Shown here piece after piece: positions 23,753-34,075 of a stretch of 64,000 nt of DNA. Under the pieces are notes generated by a model. That model saw only the letters and a list, made by a program, of their open reading frames with translations, did no database searches and had not been told where the DNA came from. The stretch's first letter is position 1. Every line of letters begins with the position of its first letter. Origin of the DNA: Kaistella gelatinilytica (GTDB taxonomy: Bacteria; Bacteroidota; Bacteroidia; Flavobacteriales; Weeksellaceae); contig NZ_JADPVI010000004.1 of the NCBI RefSeq assembly GCF_015679325.1, positions 1 through 64,000 of the forward strand. Reading direction: 5' to 3'. Position numbers and translations under genes: made by a program.

Positions 23753-24691
23753 TTACGATTTATTTTCCGGAACAGCTTCTTTCGTCAACAATGATTCTGC
23801 GTAAAGCTTTTTAGCACTCCATTTTGCATGTCGCGATGGAACTATTTTGTAACCTTTCCGTTGAGAATAAACCTTCGTAAATTCAGCACCGAAGAAAATC
23901 AGCATACAGGAATAGTTGATCCAGATCATAATTAAAACAACAGTTCCCGCTGTTCCGAATGCTGAAGTTGGCTTTAATTCAGAAAAATAAAGACTCAGCA
24001 AAAATTTTCCGATCGTAAAAAGGATTGCGGTAAGAAATGCTCCGGACCAAACGGCTCTCCAGGAAATCTCCGCATCGGGCAGAACTTTAAACATAAAGGC
24101 AAAAACCAGCACGACTAAAATAAATCCTACAGAGAAATTCACAACCTCCATTAATAGGTAAGTTTCTAAACCTAATCTTGAAGTGATATAATGATTCATT
24201 AAACTGATGGCGGAAGAAAGGATCATGGTGATCATCAATAAAAAACCGATAACCAAGATCATTCCGAGGGAGTTCGCGCGATCCAGCAAGAATTTGATCA
24301 CCGCTTTTTTGGGTGCAGATTCTACATCCCAAATGTCATTCAAAGCTTTCTGCAGTTGGAAAAAAACAGTGGTTGCTCCAAATACAAGTGCAAAAACGCC
24401 CACCGTTTTCATAAATATATTGTGCTTGTCGATAAGTGCTCCTGCAATAATACCTTCGACGCTTTTCGCAGCATCTTCGCCCATCATCGAATTAATTTGA
24501 CTGCTGATCTGTCCCTGAATAGCTTCCTGTCCGAAAAAGTTTCCCGCGATCCAGATGATAATTATTAATAATCCCGGGATCGAAAATATCGCGTAATAGG
24601 CTAAACTCGCAGAATCTTTCGTGGCAGAAGAATTGTTCCACTCCGTAAAAGTCTCTTTTAAAGTTTCCCAGAAAAATTTTAATTTCTTCAT
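23753..24691 (-). CDS. YihY/BrkB family inner-membrane protein
   Basis: This 312-residue protein has six likely membrane segments (about residues 27-48, 87-110, 133-158, 175-200, 210-233 and 243-268). It shows the family's landmarks: SASLAYYAIFSIPGLLIIII at the start, TTVFFQLQKALNDIWDV near 103 and FGTAGTVVLIMIWINYSCMLIFFGAEFTKVY near 243. The family was once called RNase BN in error; its function is unknown. It is the last gene behind tamB and tamL, 16 bases after tamL, which suggests an envelope role. Confidence 0.9.
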   Translation of the reverse strand: MKKLKFFWETLKETFTEWNNSSATKDSASLAYYAIFSIPGLLIIIIWIAGNFFGQEAIQGQISSQINSMMGEDAAKSVEGIIAGALIDKHNIFMKTVGVFALVFGATTVFFQLQKALNDIWDVESAPKKAVIKFLLDRANSLGMILVIGFLLMITMILSSAISLMNHYITSRLGLETYLLMEVVNFSVGFILVVLVFAFMFKVLPDAEISWRAVWSGAFLTAILFTIGKFLLSLYFSELKPTSAFGTAGTVVLIMIWINYSCMLIFFGAEFTKVYSQRKGYKIVPSRHAKWSAKKLYAESLLTKEAVPENKS

Positions 24692-24707
24692 GAATGATCT
24701 TCTTTAA

Positions 24708-27062
24708 TTAAAACGGATATCCAATTGCGATGTTTAGGATCAAATTGTCTTTTCTCCAGGCGCCACTTCCAAAATTTATTTGATCAAAAGTCCATCTTTT
24801 TCCTTCTTCATAATAAGGAATTCGTAGCGGCATTGCCAAATCTAATCTCAAAATAAGGATAGAAAAATCTAAGCGAAGTCCAACACCGGCTCCAACGGCG
24901 ATTTCTTTTGCGAAATCTTTTGAGAATTTTCCACCTGGTCTGGTTGGATCTTCATTAACGAGCCAAACATTTCCCGCATCTGCAAAAGCAGCAACATTCA
25001 AAAATTTGTAAATATTCGCGCGGTATTCTGCATTAACTTCCAGCTTAATATCTCCGGATTGATCAAAAAAGAAGGTTGCATTTTGAACTCTCGGATCATA
25101 ACTTCCGGGTCCTAAAGTTCTGGCACGGAAAGCTCGAATACTATTGCTTCCACCCACATAAAATTGTTTTACATAAGGCATATAAACGGAATTCCCGTAC
25201 GGGAAACCAATTCCCACAATCGCTCTGGTTGCAATCGAACTTTTGGTATTTACTTTTCTATAATATCGGAAATCGTGTTCCATCTTCGCGTATTGGCTGA
25301 ACGGAATGCCGAAAAGCTCTTTCTGTTTCCCCGCTTTTGCATCAGCGCCACTCACCAAACCTGCGATTGTACCTGCAATATCTACACTCCCTTTATAATA
25401 GAAGGTGTTTTTCTTCGGAAGCATGGTATTCGTATAAGTATAACTATAAGCCGGACCGAAAATTAACTGTTTATCTACAACTCTTTGCAGAGAAGGATTT
25501 GGTGGAATAATATTGTTCGGATCAGAATCATCACCTCTTATTTGAGTCAGATATTTTTCAGTTACATTTTGAGGTGCAACCAAAGTCACATCCAAAACTT
25601 TTAAATCGTGTTCTTTTCTTTCATTTTCTTTCCAGAGATATCCGAAAGAAGTATTGAAATTATGTAAAGTGTACAATGCGGTGCGACTCAAAAATTCATA
25701 ACCAATGTTGAAATTCGTTCGCGGAACATAAGCACTCGAAGAATGAAATTTAAACGGTGCCACAATTCTCGGAATAGAAAGTTGCGCATTTGCACCAAAT
25801 CTAATGATGTTGTTCGCATCTTTTGGACCACCAACCTGCACATCAAAAGCACCATAAATAGCACCTTTTATTTGCTCAGCACCTCTGAAAAAATTTCGGT
25901 TCGTCCAGTTCAGGTTTATTTCGCCACCCGTGTAATTGGCGGAATTTGTTTTCCCTAAAGTCTCCAGGCGTAATGATTGAAATGGTCGCGGTGTCAATAA
26001 ATAATAGGCATCAAATTTATGGTTCAAAGAATCTGAAACAATAAATTCATTTTTTACAAATTTAAAAACACCCAAACTGATCAACCGGTTCAACGATAAA
26101 TTATGATCTGTTCGATTGTATAAATCACCTTTTTCAAAATAAAGCGTTCGGTCGAAAATTTTCGGCTTAAATTTATTTTGCGGATCGATGATATAGAGGT
26201 TGTTGTAAACTTTTACAGAATCTGTATTATAAGGAATGCCATATTTTCCAAGTTTTATATCTGCGATGTTGTAATCTGCAAAAACGATCGTTTTATCAAT
26301 GGTAAATTGTTCCTTTGAAATTTGCGGCGTATTTTTTTTCAGTTTTACAAAAAGCTCAACTTTGGGTTCTTTCTGAACGGTAGAATCGGCCTGAACAATA
26401 ATATTGTCTGGACTGAAATAGTAAAATCCTCGGTTTTTCAAATGCTCATTAATTCGTTCTCTTTCGGCTTTAATGACATCCAGATCAAAAGGATTCCCAA
26501 CTTTCAAGAAGGTTTTGTCTTTAATATTTTGAATTTCAGAATTAATCATCGTAGAATCTTCAGGAAAATTAACTTTGCTGATCAGATATCTCGCTCCAGG
26601 TTTTACAGTATAAAGAACGGAAGCTTTTCTGTTTTTAGAGATCGTATCAGAAGAAGCTTTAGCATTAAAGAAACCTTTGTTCTCAGAATAGTTTACAATA
26701 ATTTTTTTATTGAATTCCCGATCAACATCGCCTAATAAAACCGGTTTTTCTCCAATTTTATATTTGAGCCAGTATTTAATTCCTTTTTGTTTTTTTGGTT
26801 CTGATGTGATGTTATAAATGTAAAGACGTGGTCTTAAACCTAGAAAAGAAGAATTAGGTTTCGGTCGCAATTGCTCCTGAAGCGCTTCTTTTAAACTTGA
26901 TTTTTCTTTCTTTTTGAGCGTATCATTTTTAATGGTGATTTTTGCTCCGGTGTACAACATTTGTCCTTCCTGCAAAAATTTAGTATTGCTACACGAGGAG
27001 ATGATTAACATTAATGTAAATGCAGCGAATATTTTATAATAAGATGTTTTCAATTTTATCAT
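24708..27062 (-). CDS. tamL: TamL-type outer-membrane lipoprotein of the Omp85 superfamily
   Basis: This 784-residue protein has a lipoprotein signal with the lipobox ending at Cys24 (LMLIISSC), POTRA-like domains at about 90-380 and an Omp85 barrel at the C-terminus with the loop-6 motif AFRAR in place of the usual RGF (near residue 656) and an aromatic end (IGYPF). Lipidated TamA relatives that pair with TamB are the Bacteroidota form of the translocation and assembly module. The tamB stop and the tamL start overlap by one base (TAATG), so the two should be translationally coupled and act as a complex that spans the periplasm. Confidence 0.88.
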   Translation of the reverse strand: MIKLKTSYYKIFAAFTLMLIISSCSNTKFLQEGQMLYTGAKITIKNDTLKKKEKSSLKEALQEQLRPKPNSSFLGLRPRLYIYNITSEPKKQKGIKYWLKYKIGEKPVLLGDVDREFNKKIIVNYSENKGFFNAKASSDTISKNRKASVLYTVKPGARYLISKVNFPEDSTMINSEIQNIKDKTFLKVGNPFDLDVIKAERERINEHLKNRGFYYFSPDNIIVQADSTVQKEPKVELFVKLKKNTPQISKEQFTIDKTIVFADYNIADIKLGKYGIPYNTDSVKVYNNLYIIDPQNKFKPKIFDRTLYFEKGDLYNRTDHNLSLNRLISLGVFKFVKNEFIVSDSLNHKFDAYYLLTPRPFQSLRLETLGKTNSANYTGGEINLNWTNRNFFRGAEQIKGAIYGAFDVQVGGPKDANNIIRFGANAQLSIPRIVAPFKFHSSSAYVPRTNFNIGYEFLSRTALYTLHNFNTSFGYLWKENERKEHDLKVLDVTLVAPQNVTEKYLTQIRGDDSDPNNIIPPNPSLQRVVDKQLIFGPAYSYTYTNTMLPKKNTFYYKGSVDIAGTIAGLVSGADAKAGKQKELFGIPFSQYAKMEHDFRYYRKVNTKSSIATRAIVGIGFPYGNSVYMPYVKQFYVGGSNSIRAFRARTLGPGSYDPRVQNATFFFDQSGDIKLEVNAEYRANIYKFLNVAAFADAGNVWLVNEDPTRPGGKFSKDFAKEIAVGAGVGLRLDFSILILRLDLAMPLRIPYYEEGKRWTFDQINFGSGAWRKDNLILNIAIGYPF

Positions 27063-30000
27063 TATTTTGAAGACGTATTTTGTTTTCTAAATTCTTTATT
27101 TTTCTTGGCTCTTTCAAAGATCTCCCGAAATTTGTCGTAATCCAAAGTGATGATAAATCCGACGCCGGTTTCGATGATCTGTCCCTGCAAAGCTACCTGA
27201 TAATCATTTTTACGATAGGCTCTCAACATATACCGTCCGTCTTTTGACAAACTGTAATCCAAAGTAATGTCGCCTGCAATATTCGTCATCTGCTCATTTT
27301 GTCGAGCATCGCCTTCGAGGGCGAAGTTATTTCCAACCGTTACTTTTAATCGATCATCAAATAATCTTTTCGTCAAACCAACATTCAGATCGGTTCTTTC
27401 GTTTTTACTTCCGGTTGAATAATCTTCTGTAGAATTTAAATCAAAATTCAGTTCTACACCGCCGATTAAATCTTTCGCTAAATTGTTCAGCTGTTCCGAT
27501 AAAATTCGACTTACACTTTGTTTTGCCAGCGTTGAAGCAGATAAACCTGTTTCACTTTGGAAAGGATTTTCCCCGATAAATCTGTTCAGCAATAACAAAG
27601 CAAAAACCTGTTTGTTGATTTCAGATTCTTCTCTTCGCAACTGATCCAGCTTGGCTTTTGTATTGTCTAAAACTGTTGCCGAAACTGAATTATTTTCTTC
27701 CGCTGTTGTAATATCGAAAGTGATAATTGGTTTCATGAGTTCGCCTTTCATGATCAATAAAGTATTGAAAGGAATTCTCTGTTTATACTGATTCAACTCT
27801 GCGCCGGAAACTCCCGTTAATTGTTGTTGCAATAGATCGAGTGGTGCAGCGTCGGTTTTATAGATCGCCGTGATATCGAGATTTGCCGTCATCGGTTCGC
27901 CAGTCCAGGTAATTGTGCTTCCTTTTTGAATTTCAAATTTTCTCTTCAACAAACTTACCGACATTTCGTAAGCTCCCTTTTCCACCGAATAAACGCCGAC
28001 CAACGTTGTTTTTCCGGACGGATCAATTCCTCCTGTTAATTGCGCTTCTCCTTGAAGTTTCACAAAATCACCGTTTGCTTTATCGATAATTAAAGAAATT
28101 TTAGCTTCTTTATTTACGTCGATATTCACATTCACATCCATTCCTTTGATCTCACTTTGGTTCGTTAGAGAATCTGCTTTAATGGTTTTCTGCAAAGCAA
28201 TTTGGTCTTGATCGATAAATTCTACAATCCCTTCTCTTTCCTGTAAACCAGGCGAAGATTGCGGCAGGACAAAAGTAAAATCGGTTTTATCGGTTATAGA
28301 TAAATTCCCATCAACTTTTGGCAGATCCAGATCTCCACGAATTCTTAATCCAGCGTCAACTGCCAAAACGCCGTACATGATTCTGTCGTTGTTTTTTTCA
28401 GAATCTACAACTTTGAAATTTTTTGCATTCACATCTAAGTTAAAGGCAAAATCTTTATAAGTTTTGGTCAGAACGGAACCATCAATTACAATTGCATTTC
28501 CAGATTCGTCTTTAATTTTGAAATCATTGAAATCAATTCCACGGTTTGTAAATTTAATTTCATCGTTGATATTTTTGAATTTACTTCCTAACTGTACAAT
28601 TCCTAAACCGACGTCATTAAATTTAACTCCTCCTAAAACATTCGGCGCTTTTGTATTTCCACCGATTTTTAAATTCCCGGAAAGATAACCTTCGGCATTT
28701 TCGATCGCGTTCATAGAAAATCCTTGAACCGTTTTCATTTGAAGTTGGTTCATATTCAAATTCATATCTAATCCGCTCGATTTAGTGTTGTACGTTCCCG
28801 CCAATTTCACATCATTATTAAAGCCGGAAAGTGCGATGTCTGCACGAATTAATTCCGAAGTTTGGTTGTTTGCTTTTACATCTAAATTCCCGACCGGACT
28901 TCCATAAAAGAATAGATCAGTAATTTTTAAATCGGAAGTAAACGTCATATTATTTTTCAAATCGCGAAGTTGTGCCGTACCATTAATATTCCCTTTTGCG
29001 AGAAGAGAATCTTTTTTTACTAATTCGGTCAAGGTTTCAATTTTAAAATCTTTCAGCGTAATGTTGAGCGGACTGTTTGGAACATTATTTTCTGACTGAA
29101 CCCGAATTTCACTTCCTGCATTGGAAATTCCGAAATTGTTCGCCAAAATTCCACGACTGCTCAACTGAATGAAATTGTCGGGCGTCACTTGCCAATCGGT
29201 ATAATTTAATTTTAAACCATCCGGATTTAATTTGATTTTCGTCAGATCACCCATTTTTTCAACATTTCCGGCGATCAAAAATTTCGTTGCATCTTTTTCA
29301 TCTTTCGTCGAAGCATTGTACGTGATGAGGTTGTCTTTAACATCACCATTCAAACGAACTTTCATCAAAGCAATACTTTCATTATTGAATTGCCCCAGAT
29401 TAACGTCGTAAACTAAGGCGTCATTCAAATTATTGATGGTTAAAGTTCCATTTCTAACGATATTTTTTCCATAAGTAACTTCCGGAATTTGTCCGTTAAC
29501 CTCCAGTTTTTTAGAATCTGCATCGTAATTTCCGCTGAAAGTAATTGGTTCAAAACTCGTGAGTTCAGGTACAAATTTTCGTAGTAATTTATCGTCTTTT
29601 ACTTTTGCATTAAAGCTGAAATATTGTTTAGCATCAACTTTAACCGTTTTTGTTCCAGGTTTTTGAAACTGATAATATTGATTAATGGTTTGCTGCAAAG
29701 AGCCAAAAATTTGAGTTAATTTATATTTCCCCTTTAAATCGATATCTGCAATCTGAGATTTCAACTCAATTCGGTTGCTGTCTAAAGTTGAAACCGCTTT
29801 CAAATAAACTTCCTGCAAAGGAAAAACATCTTTCGTATCAGAAATTGCAAAATTCTTTAAGTTTAAATATCCATTGGGTGCGTCAGGATTTAAACTGGAG
29901 AAATCACCATCGATATCTCCCGCAAGAATCATTTGATCCTTATAAAAACCTAATTTATTTAGATCTAATTTATTGATCCTGCCGTTTACTTTTACGGTCG

Positions 30001-32062
30001 GATTCTTATCCGTAAAATTCCCGGAAGCTAAAATTTTCAGATTGGCATTTGGGTCTTTAGAATCCAAATTGATGACATAATTCCCGCGGTTAATTTTACC
30101 GTTCAACGCCATATTTCGGTACGTATAACCATTATAATAAACCGAAGTAATGTTTCCTTTGATATCTGCATTCGCCTTTTTCGGATCGAAACTTTGACCT
30201 TTCACTGCAATTTGTCCTGTAATCGAACCTAGATCTTTATTTTGAATGATCGATCCAATTTGTAAATTTTGCAGATTTGCCAAAACATCATACTTCTCCT
30301 GACCTTTCTGTTTCATGTTGACAGAAGCTCGAACTGCGGCATTTCCTAAAGTGGAAGTCAGTTTTAGATTAGCATTTACAATTTGCGTTGTTCCTTTCGC
30401 CGTTCCCGCAATTTTAAAATAAGAAGGCAGAGAAATATTGCTTGGTATCGTATTTTTTGGAACTAAATTAAAGATCGTTTTTGCGGTAGATGACAATTCG
30501 CGGATATTCAGATCGTAATATAAATTCTTCGGATCCATCGCGTTTTTGATGGTTCCGGAAGCATTGACGATTAATTTATCCAGACCGGAAAGTTCTAGAT
30601 TTTGAATCGTTAAATCATTCAATGTTCCTTTTAATCGCGTATTTACATTTAAAGTAGAATTCGGATATTTATTAAAAGGCGCCGTGTTTCGCAAAGAAGG
30701 AACCAACATTAAAATATCGCTGAATCCTACTTTAGAATTTTTGATATTGGCTAAAATTTTGACCGCACCCGGATTTGCTGAAAGTTGCTCGATTGAATTA
30801 TAATTCAAAACAACTTCATCACGCAAAATGGTTTTCGGCGTTTGCAGATACAGGTCTTTCAAGTAAGCCTGTTTGTCTTCATAAACGAAATCGGTTTGGA
30901 ATTTCTGGATATTTAAGCCGCGACTTTCCTTAATTTCTGCTGAATTAACGGTTCCTGCAAAAGTGCCGTCTTTCATTTTAAAATTCCGGACTTCCAAATC
31001 CATTTTGGAGAAATTCAGATGATTAAAATCGATTCCGCTTTTCGTTGGAGCAATTGCGGTATTGTCGTAAACCACTTTTACGTCATCGAAAATAAATGTC
31101 TTCAGCAGAAGCGCGAGCGATTTATCTGTCGCAGCTTTACCGTCTCCAGATGGTTTTGGATTCGCGTTTTTCGCAGGCAAAAATAATTTTGCATTAATAT
31201 CTGCTCCTTTTAAATAAACATTTTCAACTCCAAAATCGCTCTTATCTAAATCGAGTTTGTTGATTTTGGTACTGAGTTCTTTAAAAATAACTTTCGCAAA
31301 AGTCTTTGAATTATCGTCGCCGTAATCGATATTGAAATTGGTAAGATTAATCTTATTCAAACCTAATTTCATAGGTTTTTGTTTATTCAAAGAATCGACT
31401 TTTTTAACAACTTTAGTTGCGACTTCCTCAATGAGATCCTGCTTCAATTTCAGGCGAAGTCCATCCATATTGATGTCGTTGGCTGCGTAAGAATTGTTTT
31501 GAAGATCAAAAGTTTTTACACGGGTGTCAAAAGATTTGAAATAAACATTGATGTCATTTCGGGATTGTTGATCGATAAATGAGATCCCGATATCTTTTAA
31601 ATTAATTTTATCCAGAGAAATTATAAAAGGTTTTGAAGGAGTTTTTTCTTCGTCTTTTGTCGCGAAAGCATCAATAATATAATCAAAATTGAAAGTTCCG
31701 TTTGGGTTTCGAACAACATTTGCTTTTACGCCTTCTAAATCAATGGATGTAATATCGGCGGTGTTATTGAGAAGTTTAGGAATGTTTAAACCAACATCTA
31801 GTTTTCGAGCAAACAAAAGCGTATCAACTTTTTGACCTTTTAAATAAAGGTTTTCCATAACAAGACTGTTCGGAAAATCGATGTAAACTCGATCGAGAGT
31901 TACGGTTGTGTGAATTTTTTCTTGCAGATAATTGACCAGCTTTCCTTTCGCAAAGTTTTGTACAGCAGGTAATTGTAAACTTAAAACCAACGCAATCACC
32001 AACACGAGCAAACATGCGATGACAATTCCGGTGTATTTTAAAATCTTTTTGTAGATATTCAC
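27062..32062 (-). CDS. tamB: TamB-like translocation and assembly module protein
   Basis: This 1666-residue protein has one N-terminal membrane anchor (about residues 9-33), a long run of repetitive beta strands of AsmA/TamB type (for example SIDLEGVKANVVRNPNGTF early on), and the DUF490 domain at the C-terminus (about 1200-1640; GVYSVEKGAYEMS, then TRINDLNVGLTKRLF-like strands). Such proteins form hydrophobic grooves that bridge the inner and outer membranes and move lipids or help barrel proteins fold. The length is larger than Escherichia coli TamB (1259) but normal for Bacteroidota. It leads the tamB-tamL-yihY unit. Confidence 0.9.
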   Translation of the reverse strand: MNIYKKILKYTGIVIACLLVLVIALVLSLQLPAVQNFAKGKLVNYLQEKIHTTVTLDRVYIDFPNSLVMENLYLKGQKVDTLLFARKLDVGLNIPKLLNNTADITSIDLEGVKANVVRNPNGTFNFDYIIDAFATKDEEKTPSKPFIISLDKINLKDIGISFIDQQSRNDINVYFKSFDTRVKTFDLQNNSYAANDINMDGLRLKLKQDLIEEVATKVVKKVDSLNKQKPMKLGLNKINLTNFNIDYGDDNSKTFAKVIFKELSTKINKLDLDKSDFGVENVYLKGADINAKLFLPAKNANPKPSGDGKAATDKSLALLLKTFIFDDVKVVYDNTAIAPTKSGIDFNHLNFSKMDLEVRNFKMKDGTFAGTVNSAEIKESRGLNIQKFQTDFVYEDKQAYLKDLYLQTPKTILRDEVVLNYNSIEQLSANPGAVKILANIKNSKVGFSDILMLVPSLRNTAPFNKYPNSTLNVNTRLKGTLNDLTIQNLELSGLDKLIVNASGTIKNAMDPKNLYYDLNIRELSSTAKTIFNLVPKNTIPSNISLPSYFKIAGTAKGTTQIVNANLKLTSTLGNAAVRASVNMKQKGQEKYDVLANLQNLQIGSIIQNKDLGSITGQIAVKGQSFDPKKANADIKGNITSVYYNGYTYRNMALNGKINRGNYVINLDSKDPNANLKILASGNFTDKNPTVKVNGRINKLDLNKLGFYKDQMILAGDIDGDFSSLNPDAPNGYLNLKNFAISDTKDVFPLQEVYLKAVSTLDSNRIELKSQIADIDLKGKYKLTQIFGSLQQTINQYYQFQKPGTKTVKVDAKQYFSFNAKVKDDKLLRKFVPELTSFEPITFSGNYDADSKKLEVNGQIPEVTYGKNIVRNGTLTINNLNDALVYDVNLGQFNNESIALMKVRLNGDVKDNLITYNASTKDEKDATKFLIAGNVEKMGDLTKIKLNPDGLKLNYTDWQVTPDNFIQLSSRGILANNFGISNAGSEIRVQSENNVPNSPLNITLKDFKIETLTELVKKDSLLAKGNINGTAQLRDLKNNMTFTSDLKITDLFFYGSPVGNLDVKANNQTSELIRADIALSGFNNDVKLAGTYNTKSSGLDMNLNMNQLQMKTVQGFSMNAIENAEGYLSGNLKIGGNTKAPNVLGGVKFNDVGLGIVQLGSKFKNINDEIKFTNRGIDFNDFKIKDESGNAIVIDGSVLTKTYKDFAFNLDVNAKNFKVVDSEKNNDRIMYGVLAVDAGLRIRGDLDLPKVDGNLSITDKTDFTFVLPQSSPGLQEREGIVEFIDQDQIALQKTIKADSLTNQSEIKGMDVNVNIDVNKEAKISLIIDKANGDFVKLQGEAQLTGGIDPSGKTTLVGVYSVEKGAYEMSVSLLKRKFEIQKGSTITWTGEPMTANLDITAIYKTDAAPLDLLQQQLTGVSGAELNQYKQRIPFNTLLIMKGELMKPIITFDITTAEENNSVSATVLDNTKAKLDQLRREESEINKQVFALLLLNRFIGENPFQSETGLSASTLAKQSVSRILSEQLNNLAKDLIGGVELNFDLNSTEDYSTGSKNERTDLNVGLTKRLFDDRLKVTVGNNFALEGDARQNEQMTNIAGDITLDYSLSKDGRYMLRAYRKNDYQVALQGQIIETGVGFIITLDYDKFREIFERAKKNKEFRKQNTSSK

Positions 32063-32156
32063 TTATTCAAATTAGATGGATTAAAATTTACAAAAAAAAT
32101 ACATTACGGTTGACTTTAATGTATTAAAAATGTAATAATATTATAGCTTTTCCGGA

Positions 32157-32182
32157 CAGATTAAAATCTGAACAGATTTTAA
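32157..32182. promoter_or_regulatory. Overlapping inverted repeats between tamB and aroQ
   Basis: CAGATT-AA-AATCTG (32157-32170) and TTAAAATCTG-AA-CAGATTTTAA (32161-32182) are both perfect and share the middle AATCTG half-site. Two alternative hairpins or three operator half-sites are possible. Confidence 0.45.
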
Positions 32183-32196
32183 CATAATAATTTTAA

Positions 32197-32220
32197 GCCT
32201 CAAAATTAATAATTTTAGGC
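32197..32220. repeat. Inverted repeat with one bulge, next to the aroQ promoter
   Basis: GCCTcAAAATTA (32197-32208) and TAATTTTAGGC (32210-32220) pair apart from one extra C. It ends nine bases before the aroQ -7 box, where the -33 element would be. Confidence 0.45.
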
Positions 32221-32228
32221 AAACTACC

Positions 32229-32236
32229 TATATTTG
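32229..32236 (+). promoter_or_regulatory. -7 promoter box of aroQ
   Basis: TATATTTG is a full match to TAnnTTTG and lies 13 bases upstream of the ATG at 32250. No TTG is seen at -33; an inverted repeat occupies that place. Confidence 0.5.
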
Positions 32237-32249
32237 TAAAAATTTGAAG

Positions 32250-32660
32250 ATGAAAATTCTAATATTAAACGGTCCTAATCTCAATCTTTTAGGAACTCGC
32301 GAACCCGAAATATACGGCACAGTTTCCATGGAAAAGCATTTAGAACTGTTACAAAAAGCGTACCCAAAACACGAGATTTCATATTATCAATCGAATGTTG
32401 AGGGCGAAATCATCAATCGCTTACAGGAGGATGATTTTGAAGCCTTGATCATAAATCCCGGAGCTTTTACGCATTATTCTTATGCAATTGCTGATTGTCT
32501 GAAAAATATTTCTCAACCAAAAATTGAAGTTCACATTAGTAATATTTACAAAAGAGAAGAGTTTCGCCAGAAATCGGTAACCGCTGTAAATGCAGACGGT
32601 ATTATCAGTGGTTTTGGTTTGAATGGATATTCGCTCGCAATTGCAAGTTTTATTATTTAA
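32250..32660 (+). CDS. aroQ: 3-dehydroquinate dehydratase, type II
   Basis: This 136-residue enzyme dehydrates 3-dehydroquinate in the shikimate pathway. It has the type II signature ILNGPNLNLLGTREPEIYG with the catalytic Tyr and Arg, then the INPGAFTHYSYAIADCL segment, EVHISNIYKREEFR with the catalytic His, and SGFGLNGYSLA at the end. A TTG two codons upstream would give a slightly longer frame, but the ATG at 32250 fits the family start. The alpha-amylase gene follows 12 bases later. Confidence 0.96.
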   Translation: MKILILNGPNLNLLGTREPEIYGTVSMEKHLELLQKAYPKHEISYYQSNVEGEIINRLQEDDFEALIINPGAFTHYSYAIADCLKNISQPKIEVHISNIYKREEFRQKSVTAVNADGIISGFGLNGYSLAIASFII

Positions 32661-32672
32661 TAAAATAACGGC

Positions 32673-34043
32673 ATGAAAAATTTTATTCTGGTATTCTTAT
32701 TCGTTTTTTCAGGAAATTTTTTGTTTAAAAGTCAAACCAAAGATCCGCGTTATCAACCGAAAGAATATGTAGAAATCACCCATCCGGAATGGTCGAAAAA
32801 TGCAACGATCTACGAAGTGAATATTCGTCAATATACGCCGGAAGGAACTTTCAAAGCTTTTGAGAATCACCTGCCACGGCTCAAAAAAATGGGCGTCGAT
32901 ATTATCTGGCTCATGCCGATCCATCCGATCGGAGTGAAAAATAGAAAAGGAACTTTGGGAAGTTATTATTCTGTGAAAGATTTTTATGGGATCAATCAAG
33001 AGTTTGGGAGCGGAAAAGATTTTCAGCATTTGGTCGATAAAATTCATTCGATGGGAATGTACGTGATCATTGATTGGGTCGGGAATCATTCAGCCTGGGA
33101 TAATCCGCTCGCAACGCAGCATCCGGATTGGTACACGAAAACGCGGGAAGGAAATTTTCAGCCAACGCCGTGGTACGATTGGGATGATGTGATCGATTTT
33201 GATTATGACAACCCGGATTTCCGAAAATACATGACCGACGCTCTGAAATATTGGGTAAAAGAAACCAATATCGATGGTTACCGCGCCGATGTTGCGGGGT
33301 TTATTCCCACCGATTTCTGGGAAAATGCGCGACAGGAACTGGATCAGATAAAGCCGGTTTTTATGCTGGCGGAATGGGAAAGTCGCGATCTGTATAAAAA
33401 ATCTTTCGACATGACGTATTCCTGGAGTTTGTGGGATCAACTCCGGGTTGCGACAAACCAGCAGAAATTATCAGGTTTGGTCGAATACCTTTCTCACGAT
33501 GTAAATACCGTCCCAAGAAATGCGTATCGAATGACTTTCACCGATAATCACGACAAAAATTCGTGGGAAGGAAATCCTTACTTGAATTTTGGTCCCGGCT
33601 TGAAAACTGCGATTGTAATGACGGGAGTTGTAAATGGTATGATGCTTTGCTACAGCGGTCAGGAAGCTGGTCTGAATCGAAGTCTGAAATTTTTTGAAAA
33701 AGATCCTATCGAATGGAAAGATGATGAAAATGCAGTTTTATTTACCAAACTATTCCATTTAAAACACGATAATCAAGCTTTGTGGAACGGAAAGTATGGC
33801 GGGGAAATGATTCGCGTTGTGAACGATCAACAGGATAAAGTAATTTCCTTTTACAGAGAAAAAAATACTGATGCAGTTTTACCGATCCTGAATTTTTCCG
33901 ATAAAATTGTCAATGTTAATTTGGATACCAAATATTACCAGGGAAATTATAAGGAACTTTTCAGCGGAAAAATTTTCAATATCAAAGAAAAGATAAATTT
34001 AAAACTGGAACCGTGGTCTTATATGGTTTTGGTGAAGGAATAA
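32673..34043 (+). CDS. Alpha-amylase family enzyme (GH13), exported
   Basis: This 456-residue glycoside hydrolase has a signal peptide (residues 1-21) and the four GH13 motifs: DWVGNH (134-139), GYRADVAGF with nucleophile Asp206, LAEWE with acid/base Glu234, and FTDNHD with Asp294. The TIM-barrel start (ATIYEVNIRQYTPEGTF) is typical of bacterial alpha-amylases, and the last 75 residues form the C-terminal beta domain. It would act on starch-like alpha-1,4 glucans in the periplasm. No SusCD pair or other glucan genes flank it. It may be read with aroQ. Confidence 0.93.
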   Translation: MKNFILVFLFVFSGNFLFKSQTKDPRYQPKEYVEITHPEWSKNATIYEVNIRQYTPEGTFKAFENHLPRLKKMGVDIIWLMPIHPIGVKNRKGTLGSYYSVKDFYGINQEFGSGKDFQHLVDKIHSMGMYVIIDWVGNHSAWDNPLATQHPDWYTKTREGNFQPTPWYDWDDVIDFDYDNPDFRKYMTDALKYWVKETNIDGYRADVAGFIPTDFWENARQELDQIKPVFMLAEWESRDLYKKSFDMTYSWSLWDQLRVATNQQKLSGLVEYLSHDVNTVPRNAYRMTFTDNHDKNSWEGNPYLNFGPGLKTAIVMTGVVNGMMLCYSGQEAGLNRSLKFFEKDPIEWKDDENAVLFTKLFHLKHDNQALWNGKYGGEMIRVVNDQQDKVISFYREKNTDAVLPILNFSDKIVNVNLDTKYYQGNYKELFSGKIFNIKEKINLKLEPWSYMVLVKE

Positions 34044-34075
34044 TTATTGCTTAAAAAATGTAGAAAAATTTAAAT

